Assembly (NCBI GenBank): GCA_900316585.1
Contig: ONDM01000003.1
Coordinates: 124,001-188,000, forward strand
DNA length: 64,000 nt
Direction of reading: 5' to 3'
DNA from: an uncultured Prevotellaceae bacterium
GTDB taxonomy: Bacteria > Bacteroidota > Bacteroidia > Bacteroidales > Bacteroidaceae
Positions 52,905 through 61,873 of this stretch are shown here, piece by piece. The notes under the pieces are model-generated. The model was not told the origin of the DNA, did no database searches, and was given only the letters and a program-made list of their open reading frames with translations. A program made the translations under genes and the position numbers. Positions within the stretch are counted from its first letter, which is position 1. Each line of letters opens with the position of its first letter.

Positions 52905-54674
52905 CTATTTGACGATGTACTCTCTGAGGATTTTCCCTTCAGCCTCATATCCTTTTGCATTGGGGTGAGTTCCATCATGCCAGTACTCTTCTAATAATAC
53001 CCCTTCTGAATCTCCTAAAGTGTCAAAAGGTATATAGGTGATTTCTGGGTAGAGTTTAAGATTCTCTTGAAGATATTTGTTAATCTCTAGAACCCGAGGT
53101 CCCCATCCATGTCTTGGCATGATGCCACAGACGTAGATTTTAGCTTTAGGTTGTCTGTCTTTGACAGCTTGAACTAATTCCAGTATTCCACGAGCTATTT
53201 CTTGATCCGTGTTTTTAACGACATTGTTTGTCCCTAAAAGCAAAAAGACTTTCTTAGCTTCATATCCATCGAGTTCTCCATGATAAATTCGCCATAATCC
53301 ATTTTCTATACGGTCCCATCCAAATCCTAGATTGTGGACAATTACACCTTCAGACATTTTTTCCCAAGCTTCCTGACCTCGGATAATATGTGCGGTAGGT
53401 TTACCACCCCAATAATGTGTGATGCTATTTCCGATTAAGACTACATCTGGCTTCTCTTCTTTATTTAGTTTTAGAATATCCTCATGACGTTCTCTCCACA
53501 TATATGGGTCCCTGTTCTGTGTGCACGGTGTAAATGTTTCAGATGCATTTTCTTTGAAAATTTCTTTGATTTTTTTGATGATTGACTTTGCATTAATCAT
53601 CATGCCATAGTCGTTAGGATGTATACCTTCCACGAAACTTTCTGTATCCAATCCAAGCTCTTCTTTGGTTAAGTAGTAGATGTCATTTGTGTTATTTTTT
53701 TGAAGTTCCTGATAGACTTTTTGGAGCTCAGCATTAATTTCATCTACAGAATTTGCTGAATGATTGCTAATGTGTTGATCTGGCCAACCGCTATGTTCCA
53801 CCAGAAGGATAGGGGTGTTGGGATGATTTTCACGGAGTAGTCTGCAACAATGAAGAGACGTTTTGTAAACATCCTGTGCCAACATGTTTTCCATGTTGTC
53901 TAAGATAAACAGGCTTGCATCCACTTCATTCAGTAGATTTTGCATCGGTTCTTCCATTTTAGCACTGCCACTTACACCTAAATTGAGAATGGGATGTTGT
54001 AAAGTCCTTTCCACAATATTAGTCCATGCCATTCCCGGTCTACTAGCACAGGCTCCCTGTGCTATACTGGTTCCATAAATGACTATAGGTTTTTCCAATG
54101 AAGGTTTCTCCCAACGCCAGAAACTACCATCTTTAACACCCACTTCCAGCCAGTTTAATCCATTGTAAAGAGGTAAATATAGATGGAACTCATATCCTTT
54201 CTCATTAGCAGAGGTGGGGTAAGTAATACCAGAGAATGTATATTTGATTGTATCTCCAAAGGAATATTGAAAATTAGTATTACAGAATGTCCACTTGCCA
54301 TTTTCATCTACTGCATAAAGATCTACACCACTTACTCCGGTAGATGGCATGTGACGCATATTGTAATTTTTGCTTTCGGTTTGGTATCTGATTGTTATAG
54401 TTTCAGAGTTGGTTCGAAATACTAATTTCTCACCTGCACATTGCTTACTTTGCCCCCAAGCAGTACGATTGTTTTCCAACAATGCTTCCATACGATTTGG
54501 AATGCGATGGTATGAACCCTTCAGTTCGTCTTGCCATCCTTGTCCATGTAGGATAGGGATTGCCTCATCCATCGGATTGTGCCAACTAATTTCTTGGCTA
54601 AATAAGTTCAAGGAGAGGCTTAACACTAGTAAAGTCAGCAATGTTTTTGTGTAATTTGTGATATGTATTTTCAT
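52905..54674 (-). CDS. Secreted protein with two tandem SGNH/GDSL hydrolase domains
   Basis: 589 residues. Signal peptide ending LNLFSQ. After a beta-rich N-terminal part (about 40-185), a first SGNH domain has YGTSIAQGACASRPGMAW (Ser of GTS) and the Asp/His end GIHPNDYGM. A second domain begins near 395 with VVLIGNSITHYWGG, then FLLLGTNNV and ends WHDGTHPNAKGYE. Both sets of catalytic residues look intact. Such proteins are carbohydrate esterases, probably removing acetyl groups. It is downstream of the GH20 gene in the same operon (49-base gap). Confidence 0.85.
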   Translation of the reverse strand: MKIHITNYTKTLLTLLVLSLSLNLFSQEISWHNPMDEAIPILHGQGWQDELKGSYHRIPNRMEALLENNRTAWGQSKQCAGEKLVFRTNSETITIRYQTESKNYNMRHMPSTGVSGVDLYAVDENGKWTFCNTNFQYSFGDTIKYTFSGITYPTSANEKGYEFHLYLPLYNGLNWLEVGVKDGSFWRWEKPSLEKPIVIYGTSIAQGACASRPGMAWTNIVERTLQHPILNLGVSGSAKMEEPMQNLLNEVDASLFILDNMENMLAQDVYKTSLHCCRLLRENHPNTPILLVEHSGWPDQHISNHSANSVDEINAELQKVYQELQKNNTNDIYYLTKEELGLDTESFVEGIHPNDYGMMINAKSIIKKIKEIFKENASETFTPCTQNRDPYMWRERHEDILKLNKEEKPDVVLIGNSITHYWGGKPTAHIIRGQEAWEKMSEGVIVHNLGFGWDRIENGLWRIYHGELDGYEAKKVFLLLGTNNVVKNTDQEIARGILELVQAVKDRQPKAKIYVCGIMPRHGWGPRVLEINKYLQENLKLYPEITYIPFDTLGDSEGVLLEEYWHDGTHPNAKGYEAEGKILREYIVK

Positions 54675-54723
54675 TATTCTACAATTATAAAGATTATTAT
54701 AGTGTAAATAGATTCCTCAGTCT

Positions 54724-56967
54724 TTAGTGAATGATTATTTCATCTGTGAAAATGAATTGATTTTTATGAACATTTTTGGCATGAACTTTTAGGTAACGTC
54801 CTTTTGCTCCTTTAAGACTAGTTGTGAAATTTTTCATGACGAGCCCTCGTTTCTGTGGGTCAACGTCATTTTCTATAGTCTTAAAAGTCTTGAAATTCTG
54901 TCCATCGTTGGAGAAACTGATTTCTACACTTCCAGGCATGAAGACTTCTTCCGGTCCTATTTGCATGAATCTGATGGAAATATCCTTCAGGTTTTTTGTG
55001 TCTTCCAAGTCTATTACAACTTCTAGGTCATTTGTGAATCCTTGCCAATTTACATCTTTATAATAATCTGCACCTTGCAATCCATTAGTCAGCGATGATT
55101 CATAAGCTGCTGGATATGCTTTGTTCCATGGTTGTAGATAAGATACTTTCTTTCCTACGGCTTTGTGATAGTCGACAGGCCGTTTGAAGATTGGGGTTAA
55201 TAGTTTGCCGTCCTCTATAATTCCTACGCTAAGTATGGCAGGTCCTTTAACCAGAAGGTTATCACTGAAAGGCTTGCTTTTGAGGTTAGGTTCTGAACCA
55301 TCAAGGGTATAATACAGTTGTGGATCTATCTTTTCGTGTTCAAAATGGAATCTGATACCTTTTGATTCTTCATCGGGAGTCTGAACTACGGTGAGAAATG
55401 GGGATTCTTTTGCTAAATCAATGCCTAAGGATTCAAGTAGTTCTCTTTGAGTGGACACACGACGTTTGAAATCTTCCCAATCTCTGCGTTCAAATGGAGT
55501 CCATGTTAACTCTGCTAAAGCTAGCAATCTTGGCCAAATCAGTATATTTGCCCAGTCGCTGTTTCCTATTTGCTCGGCCCATACATTGGCTTGGGCCCCT
55601 TTTACCAAGTCTTTACGTTTTAAGGTCAGTTCTTGAAAGCTTCGTAAGTGATATATGTCATAAAGTGCACTGTCTCTTCTGCTTAGATAGAGTGGAGTTC
55701 CTGGGCAAAAGATAGTTGGATGCTCAGATTCTATGGATTCATAGGGTATGTTCGCTTTCCAATCACGCCAGTACATGACATTTAAATCTGAAGAGATGTG
55801 CCCATCTAACACATCGTCCCATACAATAACTTCCTTTCCATTCTTCTTCAGGTAGTTTGCCACACGTTCCACGAACCAAGTTTGTAACTCATTCACATCT
55901 TTCATTCCATTTTCTTTCATGAGTGCCTGGCAGGACTCTGATTCGAGCCAAGTGGTTTTATCCACTTCATCGGCTCCCATGTGAATGTACTTGGATGGAA
56001 ATAGACTCATCACTTCATCGAGGACGGTTTTTACAAATGTAAAGACCTCCTGTTTGGCAGGACAAAGTGGCTGGCTGAATACTTGCCCCCATGATGGTTT
56101 TCCTGTACTGCATAATTCAGGGTAAGCCAGAATAGCTGCCATCATATGTCCAGGCATATCAATTTCTGGTATGAGTTCCACATGATATTTTGCAGCATAT
56201 TGAACCAAGTCACGTATTTCATCTTGGGTGTAAAAGCCACCGTAGCGCATTCTACCGTCTACTTCCTGAAGGAATCTGCTATCCAACTTGATTCTAGAAT
56301 CAACAGGTGTTCTTCTGATGACAGCAGAGTCATGTCTATTCATGTCTCTCCAGGCACTTTTCTGAGTAAGCTCTGGAAGTGATTTGATTTCCAATCTCCA
56401 ACCTTCATCATCGCTTAAGTGAATATGCAGCTTATTCATCTTATAATAGGAAAGAAGCCTGATCTGTTGCTTCAGATATTCTACAGGATAAAAATGACGG
56501 GATACATCCAGCATAAGCCCTCTCCATGGGTAAGCAGGGTAATCAACGATGGTAGTAGTTTGTATCTTTGTATTTTTTTGCAGCAGCTGTTTAATTGACT
56601 GTACTCCATAGTTTGCTCCTTCTGATGTTTCCGCTTCTAGAAGAATCTGTTCGGAGGTCACCGTGAGCTTGTAGGCATTGTCAGGGATGTCCTTAAAATC
56701 AGTCTTCTTTATAAGAATATGATTCTTACTTTGCATTCCTTGACCTAGAAATGCCCCGATTTTAGAATAGATTGCTTCTTGCAGTGCAAAAACCTCATTA
56801 GTGAAACTGCCATTGTCTTCTACAATTATTTTTGTATTCACATCCAAGTTAAATTCACCTTTCCCATTTACTGCTGAGACCGGTCTTGGCAGTATTTGAG
56901 CAGTCAAAGAAATAGGCGACAATAAGGTGAATAATAAGACTAATTTGAATAAGTGTTTTTTATTCAT
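54724..56967 (-). CDS. GH20 beta-N-acetylhexosaminidase
   Basis: 747 residues. Signal peptide ending SLTAQ. GH20b N-terminal domain, then the barrel (WRGLMLDVSRHFYPVEYLKQ; KLHIHLSDDEGWRLEI; PEIDMPGHMMA) with the catalytic Asp-Glu in HMGADEVDKTTW near residue 340. A chitobiase-type C-terminal domain (YYTLDGSEPNLKSKPF) and a discoidin/CBM32-like end (DISIRFMQIGPEEVFMPGSVEISFSNDGQNF) follow. It releases terminal GlcNAc or GalNAc, fitting host mucin or N-glycan use together with the SGNH esterase. First gene of a two-gene operon. Confidence 0.93.
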   Translation of the reverse strand: MNKKHLFKLVLLFTLLSPISLTAQILPRPVSAVNGKGEFNLDVNTKIIVEDNGSFTNEVFALQEAIYSKIGAFLGQGMQSKNHILIKKTDFKDIPDNAYKLTVTSEQILLEAETSEGANYGVQSIKQLLQKNTKIQTTTIVDYPAYPWRGLMLDVSRHFYPVEYLKQQIRLLSYYKMNKLHIHLSDDEGWRLEIKSLPELTQKSAWRDMNRHDSAVIRRTPVDSRIKLDSRFLQEVDGRMRYGGFYTQDEIRDLVQYAAKYHVELIPEIDMPGHMMAAILAYPELCSTGKPSWGQVFSQPLCPAKQEVFTFVKTVLDEVMSLFPSKYIHMGADEVDKTTWLESESCQALMKENGMKDVNELQTWFVERVANYLKKNGKEVIVWDDVLDGHISSDLNVMYWRDWKANIPYESIESEHPTIFCPGTPLYLSRRDSALYDIYHLRSFQELTLKRKDLVKGAQANVWAEQIGNSDWANILIWPRLLALAELTWTPFERRDWEDFKRRVSTQRELLESLGIDLAKESPFLTVVQTPDEESKGIRFHFEHEKIDPQLYYTLDGSEPNLKSKPFSDNLLVKGPAILSVGIIEDGKLLTPIFKRPVDYHKAVGKKVSYLQPWNKAYPAAYESSLTNGLQGADYYKDVNWQGFTNDLEVVIDLEDTKNLKDISIRFMQIGPEEVFMPGSVEISFSNDGQNFKTFKTIENDVDPQKRGLVMKNFTTSLKGAKGRYLKVHAKNVHKNQFIFTDEIIIH

Positions 56968-57050
56968 AATATTTTTTCCCTTCTAGCAAAATATTTTTCC
57001 CCAGTTAGAAAGATAAAATTACCTACTATTAGTGGGTCTTTTTTATGTTA

Positions 57051-57058
57051 CAAATATA
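57051..57058 (-). promoter_or_regulatory. -7 box of the GH20-SGNH operon
   Basis: CAAATATA on the plus strand reads TATATTTG on the minus strand, 83 bases before the ATG at 56967. The leader contains a short hairpin (57021-57037). Confidence 0.55.
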
Positions 57059-57207
57059 AGTAAATTTAATAGAATTTTTTGCTCCTCGGTGAAAACTTTC
57101 AGATAAAAAAATGTTTTCCGGATTCTATGAGAACACTGAATTTCCCTTAACGATTATTAACTATCTGATAAATCGTCATAACTTATGCAAAATCAATGTT
57201 TTATGAC

Positions 57208-57242
57208 ATTTATAACAAATTTGTTATAAATTGTATAACAAA
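57208..57242. promoter_or_regulatory. 24-bp perfect palindrome plus a third half-site upstream of the RRM gene
   Basis: Bases 57208-57231 form a perfect 24-bp palindrome built from TATAACAAA and its complement. A third copy TATAACAAA occurs at 57234-57242, 23 bases after the first (about two helical turns). It ends 17 bases before the -33 box of the RRM promoter, so it looks like a regulator binding site. The 355-base gap between the GH20 and RRM genes otherwise holds only the two divergent promoters. Confidence 0.6.
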
Positions 57243-57259
57243 AATGTGAGAAAATTTGT

Positions 57260-57292
57260 TTGTATTAGGAGAGATTTCTATAATACTTTTGT
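57260..57292 (+). promoter_or_regulatory. Promoter of the RRM gene
   Basis: TTTG at 57260-57263 and TACTTTTG at 57285-57292, spacer 21. ATG at 57323. Confidence 0.7.
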
Positions 57293-57322
57293 TCCCACTA
57301 ATTATAATTTATTATTGTATTT

Positions 57323-57748
57323 ATGGGCGAATTAAATTGTGCAACATTATTTGTTGCAAGACTGACAAAAAAGGTTTGTGCTGAGAATCTTGCTGAAGTG
57401 TTTGGTACCTTTGGGCATGTTTTTAATGCCAGGATTATTCCTCAAAACAAAAATCAGCTTTCTAATTATGGATTTGTAGAAATGGATGTAGCTGGTGCTG
57501 CAAAGGCATTACAATCGGTGATAACGATGGATAATGTCCGACTGCTAGTTCGTATTTCTGATGGAGAGCCAAGTGAACGCTCCAAGCGTATAGAGATGAG
57601 GAAACAAAGGCAGAAATTTTACGAGAGTAAACGTCAGATGACCAGAAAAATCAACCGGTTAAGGTACAACAGATCTGATCAGTACAAAAAGACAGACAAT
57701 TCTGATGACAATGAAGGATCATCTTCTCCATCTGAAGATAAGGAATGA
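57323..57748 (+). CDS. RRM-type RNA-binding protein
   Basis: 141 residues. One RRM domain (about 7-80): RNP2 LFVARL at 9-14 and RNP1 NYGFVEMD at 48-55, with the aromatic residues that stack on RNA. The tail is basic then acidic (KRIEMRKQRQKFYESKRQMTRKINRLRYN; DDNEGSSSPSEDKE) and probably disordered. Bacteroidota use such single-RRM proteins as post-transcriptional regulators, partly in place of Hfq, for example on carbohydrate and capsule genes. It is monocistronic and has an elaborate upstream region. Confidence 0.92.
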   Translation: MGELNCATLFVARLTKKVCAENLAEVFGTFGHVFNARIIPQNKNQLSNYGFVEMDVAGAAKALQSVITMDNVRLLVRISDGEPSERSKRIEMRKQRQKFYESKRQMTRKINRLRYNRSDQYKKTDNSDDNEGSSSPSEDKE

Positions 57749-57772
57749 TGCGATTTGAGAATGGTAACTCTA

Positions 57773-58540
57773 TTATCCTTTTACGATGAGATAATCATGA
57801 TATTCGTTTATCTCATAGTCAGGGAAGATTTCCTTTAGTTCTTGTTCTGAGTAGCTATTTGTATGCATGTCTTTAAACTGTAGAGGGCAATAATCAGGTT
57901 TGTAGAACATAAGATAAATATTCCTGTGATTATCTGCCAGCATACAAAGATAACGTCTCATGACATAGTTTGGAGCTCCAAATGTGGCAACTATGACTTC
58001 ATCTGTATTATGCCATAAATTAAAGCACTCTTCGAAAGAAAGTTGATGAACTGTATGAGCAAAGTCTGGAAGATTATTCTTGAAAGACATGATGGCTTTA
58101 GCACTTGGATCGCATCCTCTATAGAAAGAGTCTGATATATTAGTGGCCTTTACTAGGGTACCACAACCACAGGCTATTTCGAATATTTTGCGATATGGGA
58201 AAAGTTTTTGTATTTCGTCAGAAATCTCCTTAAGCATTTCCTCTGAGTAATGTGGAGCTGTTGGATTCTCTAATTTGTCGAATTGGTTGAAAATTCTTTT
58301 GCGAACAATAGATATTCTTTTATAGATATCTATGTTCGCAAAGTAATTGTAACCCTCGAGAGAATAACCATTAGGAAAGTAAAGTAATAGATAGTTATGA
58401 AGTTTATTAAACTCCTTTTTCCCCATTTTGCAATCATTCTCCAAAATGAATTCAAATGGATTTTCAGGAGTTAAAGTGTTCCACTTCCATTGCTCATGAA
58501 GTAGAAGATTATCAATTTCTTCTTTGTTGTTATCTGTCAT
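57773..58540 (-). CDS. Class I SAM-dependent methyltransferase-like protein
   Basis: 255 residues. The Rossmann motif I is IFEIACGCGTLVKAT, followed by an acidic end of strand 2 at RGCDPSAKAI; later strands (EVIVATFGAPNYVMR; RNIYLMFYKP) fit. An N-terminal helical extension of about 110 residues precedes the domain. Substrate unknown. Its start overlaps the end of the NUDIX gene by 11 bases, so the two are translated together. Confidence 0.72.
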   Translation of the reverse strand: MTDNNKEEIDNLLLHEQWKWNTLTPENPFEFILENDCKMGKKEFNKLHNYLLLYFPNGYSLEGYNYFANIDIYKRISIVRKRIFNQFDKLENPTAPHYSEEMLKEISDEIQKLFPYRKIFEIACGCGTLVKATNISDSFYRGCDPSAKAIMSFKNNLPDFAHTVHQLSFEECFNLWHNTDEVIVATFGAPNYVMRRYLCMLADNHRNIYLMFYKPDYCPLQFKDMHTNSYSEQELKEIFPDYEINEYHDYLIVKG

Positions 58541-58976
58541 TTATTGTCTTATATAACAGAATAGCATCTTTTAATATGGTATTGTGGTCGAATGCCAACT
58601 CAGGAAGTTTATATATAGAAAACCACTCAGCTTTTGCCGCATCGTCTAGTCCTTGAACTTTTAATACTTTATCCACAATCGTCAGATATGCTACAGTGAC
58701 AATTCTATCTCTAGGGTCACGGTTTACCTCCGAATAGGCACCAATTTGAAAAATGTTTTCTGGGTTAATATCAATTCCCGTTTCTTCTTTTAATTCACGT
58801 ATTGCACATTCCTCTGTAGTTTCATCCATATTCATAAACCCTCCTGGGAATGCCCAGCAGCCTTTGAAGGGCTCATTCTTGCGTTGAATGAGCAGAATTT
58901 TTGGTTCTTGTTCTTGCGTAATAACTATACAGTCAGCAGTGAGTTCAGGTCTAGGATATTTATATGTAAATGCCAT
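58530..58976 (-). CDS. NUDIX hydrolase
   Basis: 148 residues from ATG 58976; an upstream start at 59021 overlaps the promoter box at 59019-59026 and is disfavoured. The NUDIX box is intact: GGFMNMDE followed by RELKEETGI. The N-terminus YPRPELTADCIVI and the late FDHNTILKDAI fit the ADP-ribose pyrophosphatase-like NUDIX group. It cleaves nucleoside diphosphate-linked compounds. Start overlap with the methyltransferase gene indicates an operon. Confidence 0.9.
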   Translation of the reverse strand: MAFTYKYPRPELTADCIVITQEQEPKILLIQRKNEPFKGCWAFPGGFMNMDETTEECAIRELKEETGIDINPENIFQIGAYSEVNRDPRDRIVTVAYLTIVDKVLKVQGLDDAAKAEWFSIYKLPELAFDHNTILKDAILLYKTINDR

Positions 58977-59018
58977 AATAAAAATGTTATCATTCTTTAT
59001 TTCAGTTGTAAAGTTACT

Positions 59019-59026
59019 CAAAATTA
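59019..59026 (-). promoter_or_regulatory. -7 box of the NUDIX-methyltransferase operon
   Basis: CAAAATTA on the plus strand reads TAATTTTG on the minus strand, 42 bases before the ATG at 58976. Confidence 0.5.
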
Positions 59027-59108
59027 TTTAATCTTTTCTTTAGTTTTTATAAAAATGAAAACTTGACAAGGAATTTATACCTCCTCTTTGTGTAATTCAT
59101 ATTATTAA

Positions 59109-59139
59109 TTTGAGAAAAGAAAAGGATTTATTATATTTG
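59109..59139 (+). promoter_or_regulatory. Promoter of the DIP1984-family gene
   Basis: TTTG at 59109-59112 and TATATTTG at 59132-59139, spacer 19. ATG at 59180. Confidence 0.75.
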
Positions 59140-59179
59140 CATTGAAAAAATATGATATAGCTATCGATAATATTATTAT

Positions 59180-59635
59180 ATGAAACTAGCAGAAGCATTG
59201 GCTATCCGTAAGGATACACAAAAAAGAATTGAACAGTTGAAAAGTAGGATCTTAAATAATGTTCGTGTCCAAGAAGGCGATGATCCTTCAGAAAACCCAT
59301 TAGAACTTATAAAAGAATTAGATTCTTCCTTAAACCAACTCCAGAAATTAGTTTATTTGATTAATAAAACTAATATGCTTACCGTTTGTGAGGGTAAGAC
59401 ACTTACCCAGTTGATGGCTGAAAAAGATGTATTGGCAATGCGAATAAATGCACTCCGTGATATATTTAATAAAGCCTCAGAGTCACAAGACCGTTATAGC
59501 CGTTCTGAAATAAAGATGGTTACTACAATTGAAATCAAACCACTTGGCAATCAAATAGATAAGCTATCTAAGGAGTTGAGGGAACTGGATATCAAAATTC
59601 AGGGTCTGAATTTTACAACAGATTTAGAAGATTAA
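59180..59635 (+). CDS. DIP1984 family protein
   Basis: 151 residues, almost entirely helical and coiled: KLAEALAIRKDTQKRIEQLKSRI, NVRVQEGDDPSENP, LIKELDSSLNQLQKLVYLINKTN and the DRYSRSEIKMVTTI segment are characteristic of the DIP1984 family (sometimes named septicolysin-like). Function unknown; no signal peptide. Monocistronic with a good promoter; the region behind it is gene-free. Confidence 0.85.
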   Translation: MKLAEALAIRKDTQKRIEQLKSRILNNVRVQEGDDPSENPLELIKELDSSLNQLQKLVYLINKTNMLTVCEGKTLTQLMAEKDVLAMRINALRDIFNKASESQDRYSRSEIKMVTTIEIKPLGNQIDKLSKELRELDIKIQGLNFTTDLED

Positions 59636-60236
59636 ATATATAGGGATTGTAATTTGTTGTTGTAGGTGTGAGCTAAAAAGATCTATGGTTGACAGTTGGG
59701 GCGCTGTTTTTTTGCAAGGTGCAATGCCCAGCATAACTGTACGGTTCACGAGTCATTTAATATGTAGCACTACCATTAGCTGACTATGACATCAAATGAG
59801 GGTGGGATGTGGGATTTTCGCCATAAATAAATTGCGATTGCTTTTAATCTATATAGAATAATAATTAATTCGCAATGTTTGTATGAGAGTCGTCTCGGCT
59901 TTCTGCATGATAATTCTTCCGTGCTTTGCTATTTGTTATATTTGCCATTGAAACAGGTACTTTTACTTTTAACACTCTGGTAAGTGTATTTATTATCTTT
60001 TCATTCCATTTTTTTGATAATTATTTAATTGGAGAAAAAGTTCCTTTTTCTTTGATAACTCCTCTAAAAGATGTAAATTTGCACACAATATTTGTAGTCT
60101 TACAGAGACTCTAATTTTTTGTATGTGTGAATTTAGAAAAGCTAATTCTTAATATAGCTGATAATCTTCTATTTACATTTTTTCAATAATATTCTTTAGT
60201 TTAAAAAAATAAGAGAAATCAAGAATAATTATTTGT
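59636..60236. other. 601-base gene-free segment before the polysaccharide cluster
   Basis: No convincing gene on either strand. The part at 59670-59860 is visibly richer in G and C than its flanks and has no recognisable product in six frames. The short frame at 59926-60114 looks accidental. From 60051 on it holds a promoter and a leader of about 150 bases for the downstream cluster. Confidence 0.6.
60051..60081 (+). promoter_or_regulatory. Promoter of the surface polysaccharide cluster
   Basis: TTTG at 60051-60054 and TAAATTTG at 60074-60081, spacer 19: a full consensus match, 155 bases before the first gene. Confidence 0.65.
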
Positions 60237-61835
60237 ATGATTGATCGAGAAAAAATACTCAACTGGTTATTTTACTTTGCTATAGTTGCATTTCTGGTAT
60301 TGCCTTTCTTTATCCCTTTCTTTTACCAGTCGCCAGATGATAATTATTTCTGTTTGATAACATCGGGGGCATATACTGGAGAGCCGTCTCCATTTACAAC
60401 ATTTCAGGGATATTATTATAGTTCTTTTATTTCTTGGCTTTATACACTGACCGATAAAGTAGAATGGTATTTTGTAGTGAATCATATTTTACTTATCTGT
60501 TGTTATTGTGTATTGATTCTTAAATTGTTAAAATCAAAAGCGAGCCTTGCTATAAAGACTTCTTTATTTATATTCTCTACTGTTATTCAACTCTTTGTAA
60601 TTGTTTTGCCTCAATGGACAATTCTTGCAGCAGAGCTTGGTTTGGCATCATTCATTTTATTCATTGATGGTTCCCACATAAAATCCTTCCTGTTAGCATT
60701 TCTCCTTTTTTGGATAGGTTGTGAAATCCGTTTTTACGCCTGTGTTCTTCCTTGGGCTTTGTTGTCTCCTTTCTTTTTGTTTTTATGGAGTAAAGGAAAA
60801 GTACTCTTTTTCGCAAAAACCTTTTTTGCATTATTGTTTTTGTCGGCAGGTTATTTTTGGAACTCTTATACCAAGTCAGTGTATTCTCAAAATGATGAAT
60901 GGAAGGCTTTTAGTCAGTATAATAGGAACCGTGGGTATTTTCAGGATAATAAAGGAAGAAGTGACATCGCTTCTATGATTTCCGACAGTACAGAACGTAC
61001 AGCTTATTATCTGACTATCACGGCATTGCAATATGATGACAATATAACTTCAAAAGAGGATTTGGCTCAATATGGACAGTGGGTTAGAGGTAATGCATTT
61101 AATTCTATTAAATCTAATTTCCCGACCTATCTTTCAATGTATAATCGTTATGGTGGAATACTCTTGATTATATTGGCATTAGTTCTTTTTATTTATTTTT
61201 TCAAAAGAAAGGACTTTTTGTCACTTTTTATATTGACGTCTGTTCTATTGTTGTTTGTCTTTGCAAATTTGTATTTGATGAATTCTTCTGGTGCAAAGCT
61301 TAGGACAGTAATAAGTGTCTATATGTCTTTTAGTTTAAGTCTTTTATATTTGTATGTTAAAAATGTAAAGACTGTAAAGTCATATACCATTCTTTTCACA
61401 TCAGTTTTCATCATATTGTCTGTAGTCTTTTCTTACAGATTTTATGAGTATTATAAAGTCCGATTGAATAGACAGGAATCACTTGCGGAATTAGAATCTT
61501 TACTCCAGCAAGTTCCAGATCAAAAGGTGTTCGGAGGAATAGGTACCATAACGGCTGATTATATTCCAGCGCAAAGATGTCATATTTCTCCTGCAGGAAA
61601 GAAGATACTTAGAACTGGTTGGATGAATATGACTCCACATACGAAAAAGCATTATAAGGGTTATGTCTCTTTTGCTGAGGGGCTAAAAGTCTTAGTTTCA
61701 AAAACAGATCCCGGATCGTATTATTTGAACTCAAGTCAAAAAGTAATTCGGGACTTTTATCATGTTAATACTGAGGTAAAAACTCTGTATGAAACGGAGC
61801 ATTTCAAGATTGTTCAATTCGAGAAAGTGGACTAG
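60237..61835 (+). CDS. Multi-spanning membrane protein, polysaccharide cluster
   Basis: 532 residues with about eleven membrane helices in the first 400 residues and a soluble C-terminal part of about 125 residues. The early loop SPDDNYFCLITSGAYTGEPSPF places acidic residues just after the first helix, as in GT-C-type membrane glycosyltransferases and related uncharacterised proteins. I cannot assign a specific family. Being first in a cluster with GT4, acyltransferase and cytidylyltransferase genes suggests a role in building or exporting surface polysaccharide. Confidence 0.65.
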   Translation: MIDREKILNWLFYFAIVAFLVLPFFIPFFYQSPDDNYFCLITSGAYTGEPSPFTTFQGYYYSSFISWLYTLTDKVEWYFVVNHILLICCYCVLILKLLKSKASLAIKTSLFIFSTVIQLFVIVLPQWTILAAELGLASFILFIDGSHIKSFLLAFLLFWIGCEIRFYACVLPWALLSPFFLFLWSKGKVLFFAKTFFALLFLSAGYFWNSYTKSVYSQNDEWKAFSQYNRNRGYFQDNKGRSDIASMISDSTERTAYYLTITALQYDDNITSKEDLAQYGQWVRGNAFNSIKSNFPTYLSMYNRYGGILLIILALVLFIYFFKRKDFLSLFILTSVLLLFVFANLYLMNSSGAKLRTVISVYMSFSLSLLYLYVKNVKTVKSYTILFTSVFIILSVVFSYRFYEYYKVRLNRQESLAELESLLQQVPDQKVFGGIGTITADYIPAQRCHISPAGKKILRTGWMNMTPHTKKHYKGYVSFAEGLKVLVSKTDPGSYYLNSSQKVIRDFYHVNTEVKTLYETEHFKIVQFEKVD

Positions 61836-61873
61836 GGGATAGTTTTTTCTCGATAGTAGGGCAAAGGTTATAT

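Noticed and set aside
59735-59765. Group II intron domain V trace (GTACGGTTC)
   Set aside because: Only the 3' arm of about nine bases matches; the matching 5' arm and the maturase gene are absent.
59926-60114. 62-residue hydrophobic open frame
   Set aside because: Starts with TTG, is AT-driven, overlaps the cluster promoter and resembles no family.
60115-60236. Invertible promoter flanked by inverted repeats
   Set aside because: The AATAATATTCTT-like arms match only imperfectly and do not flank the promoter box.
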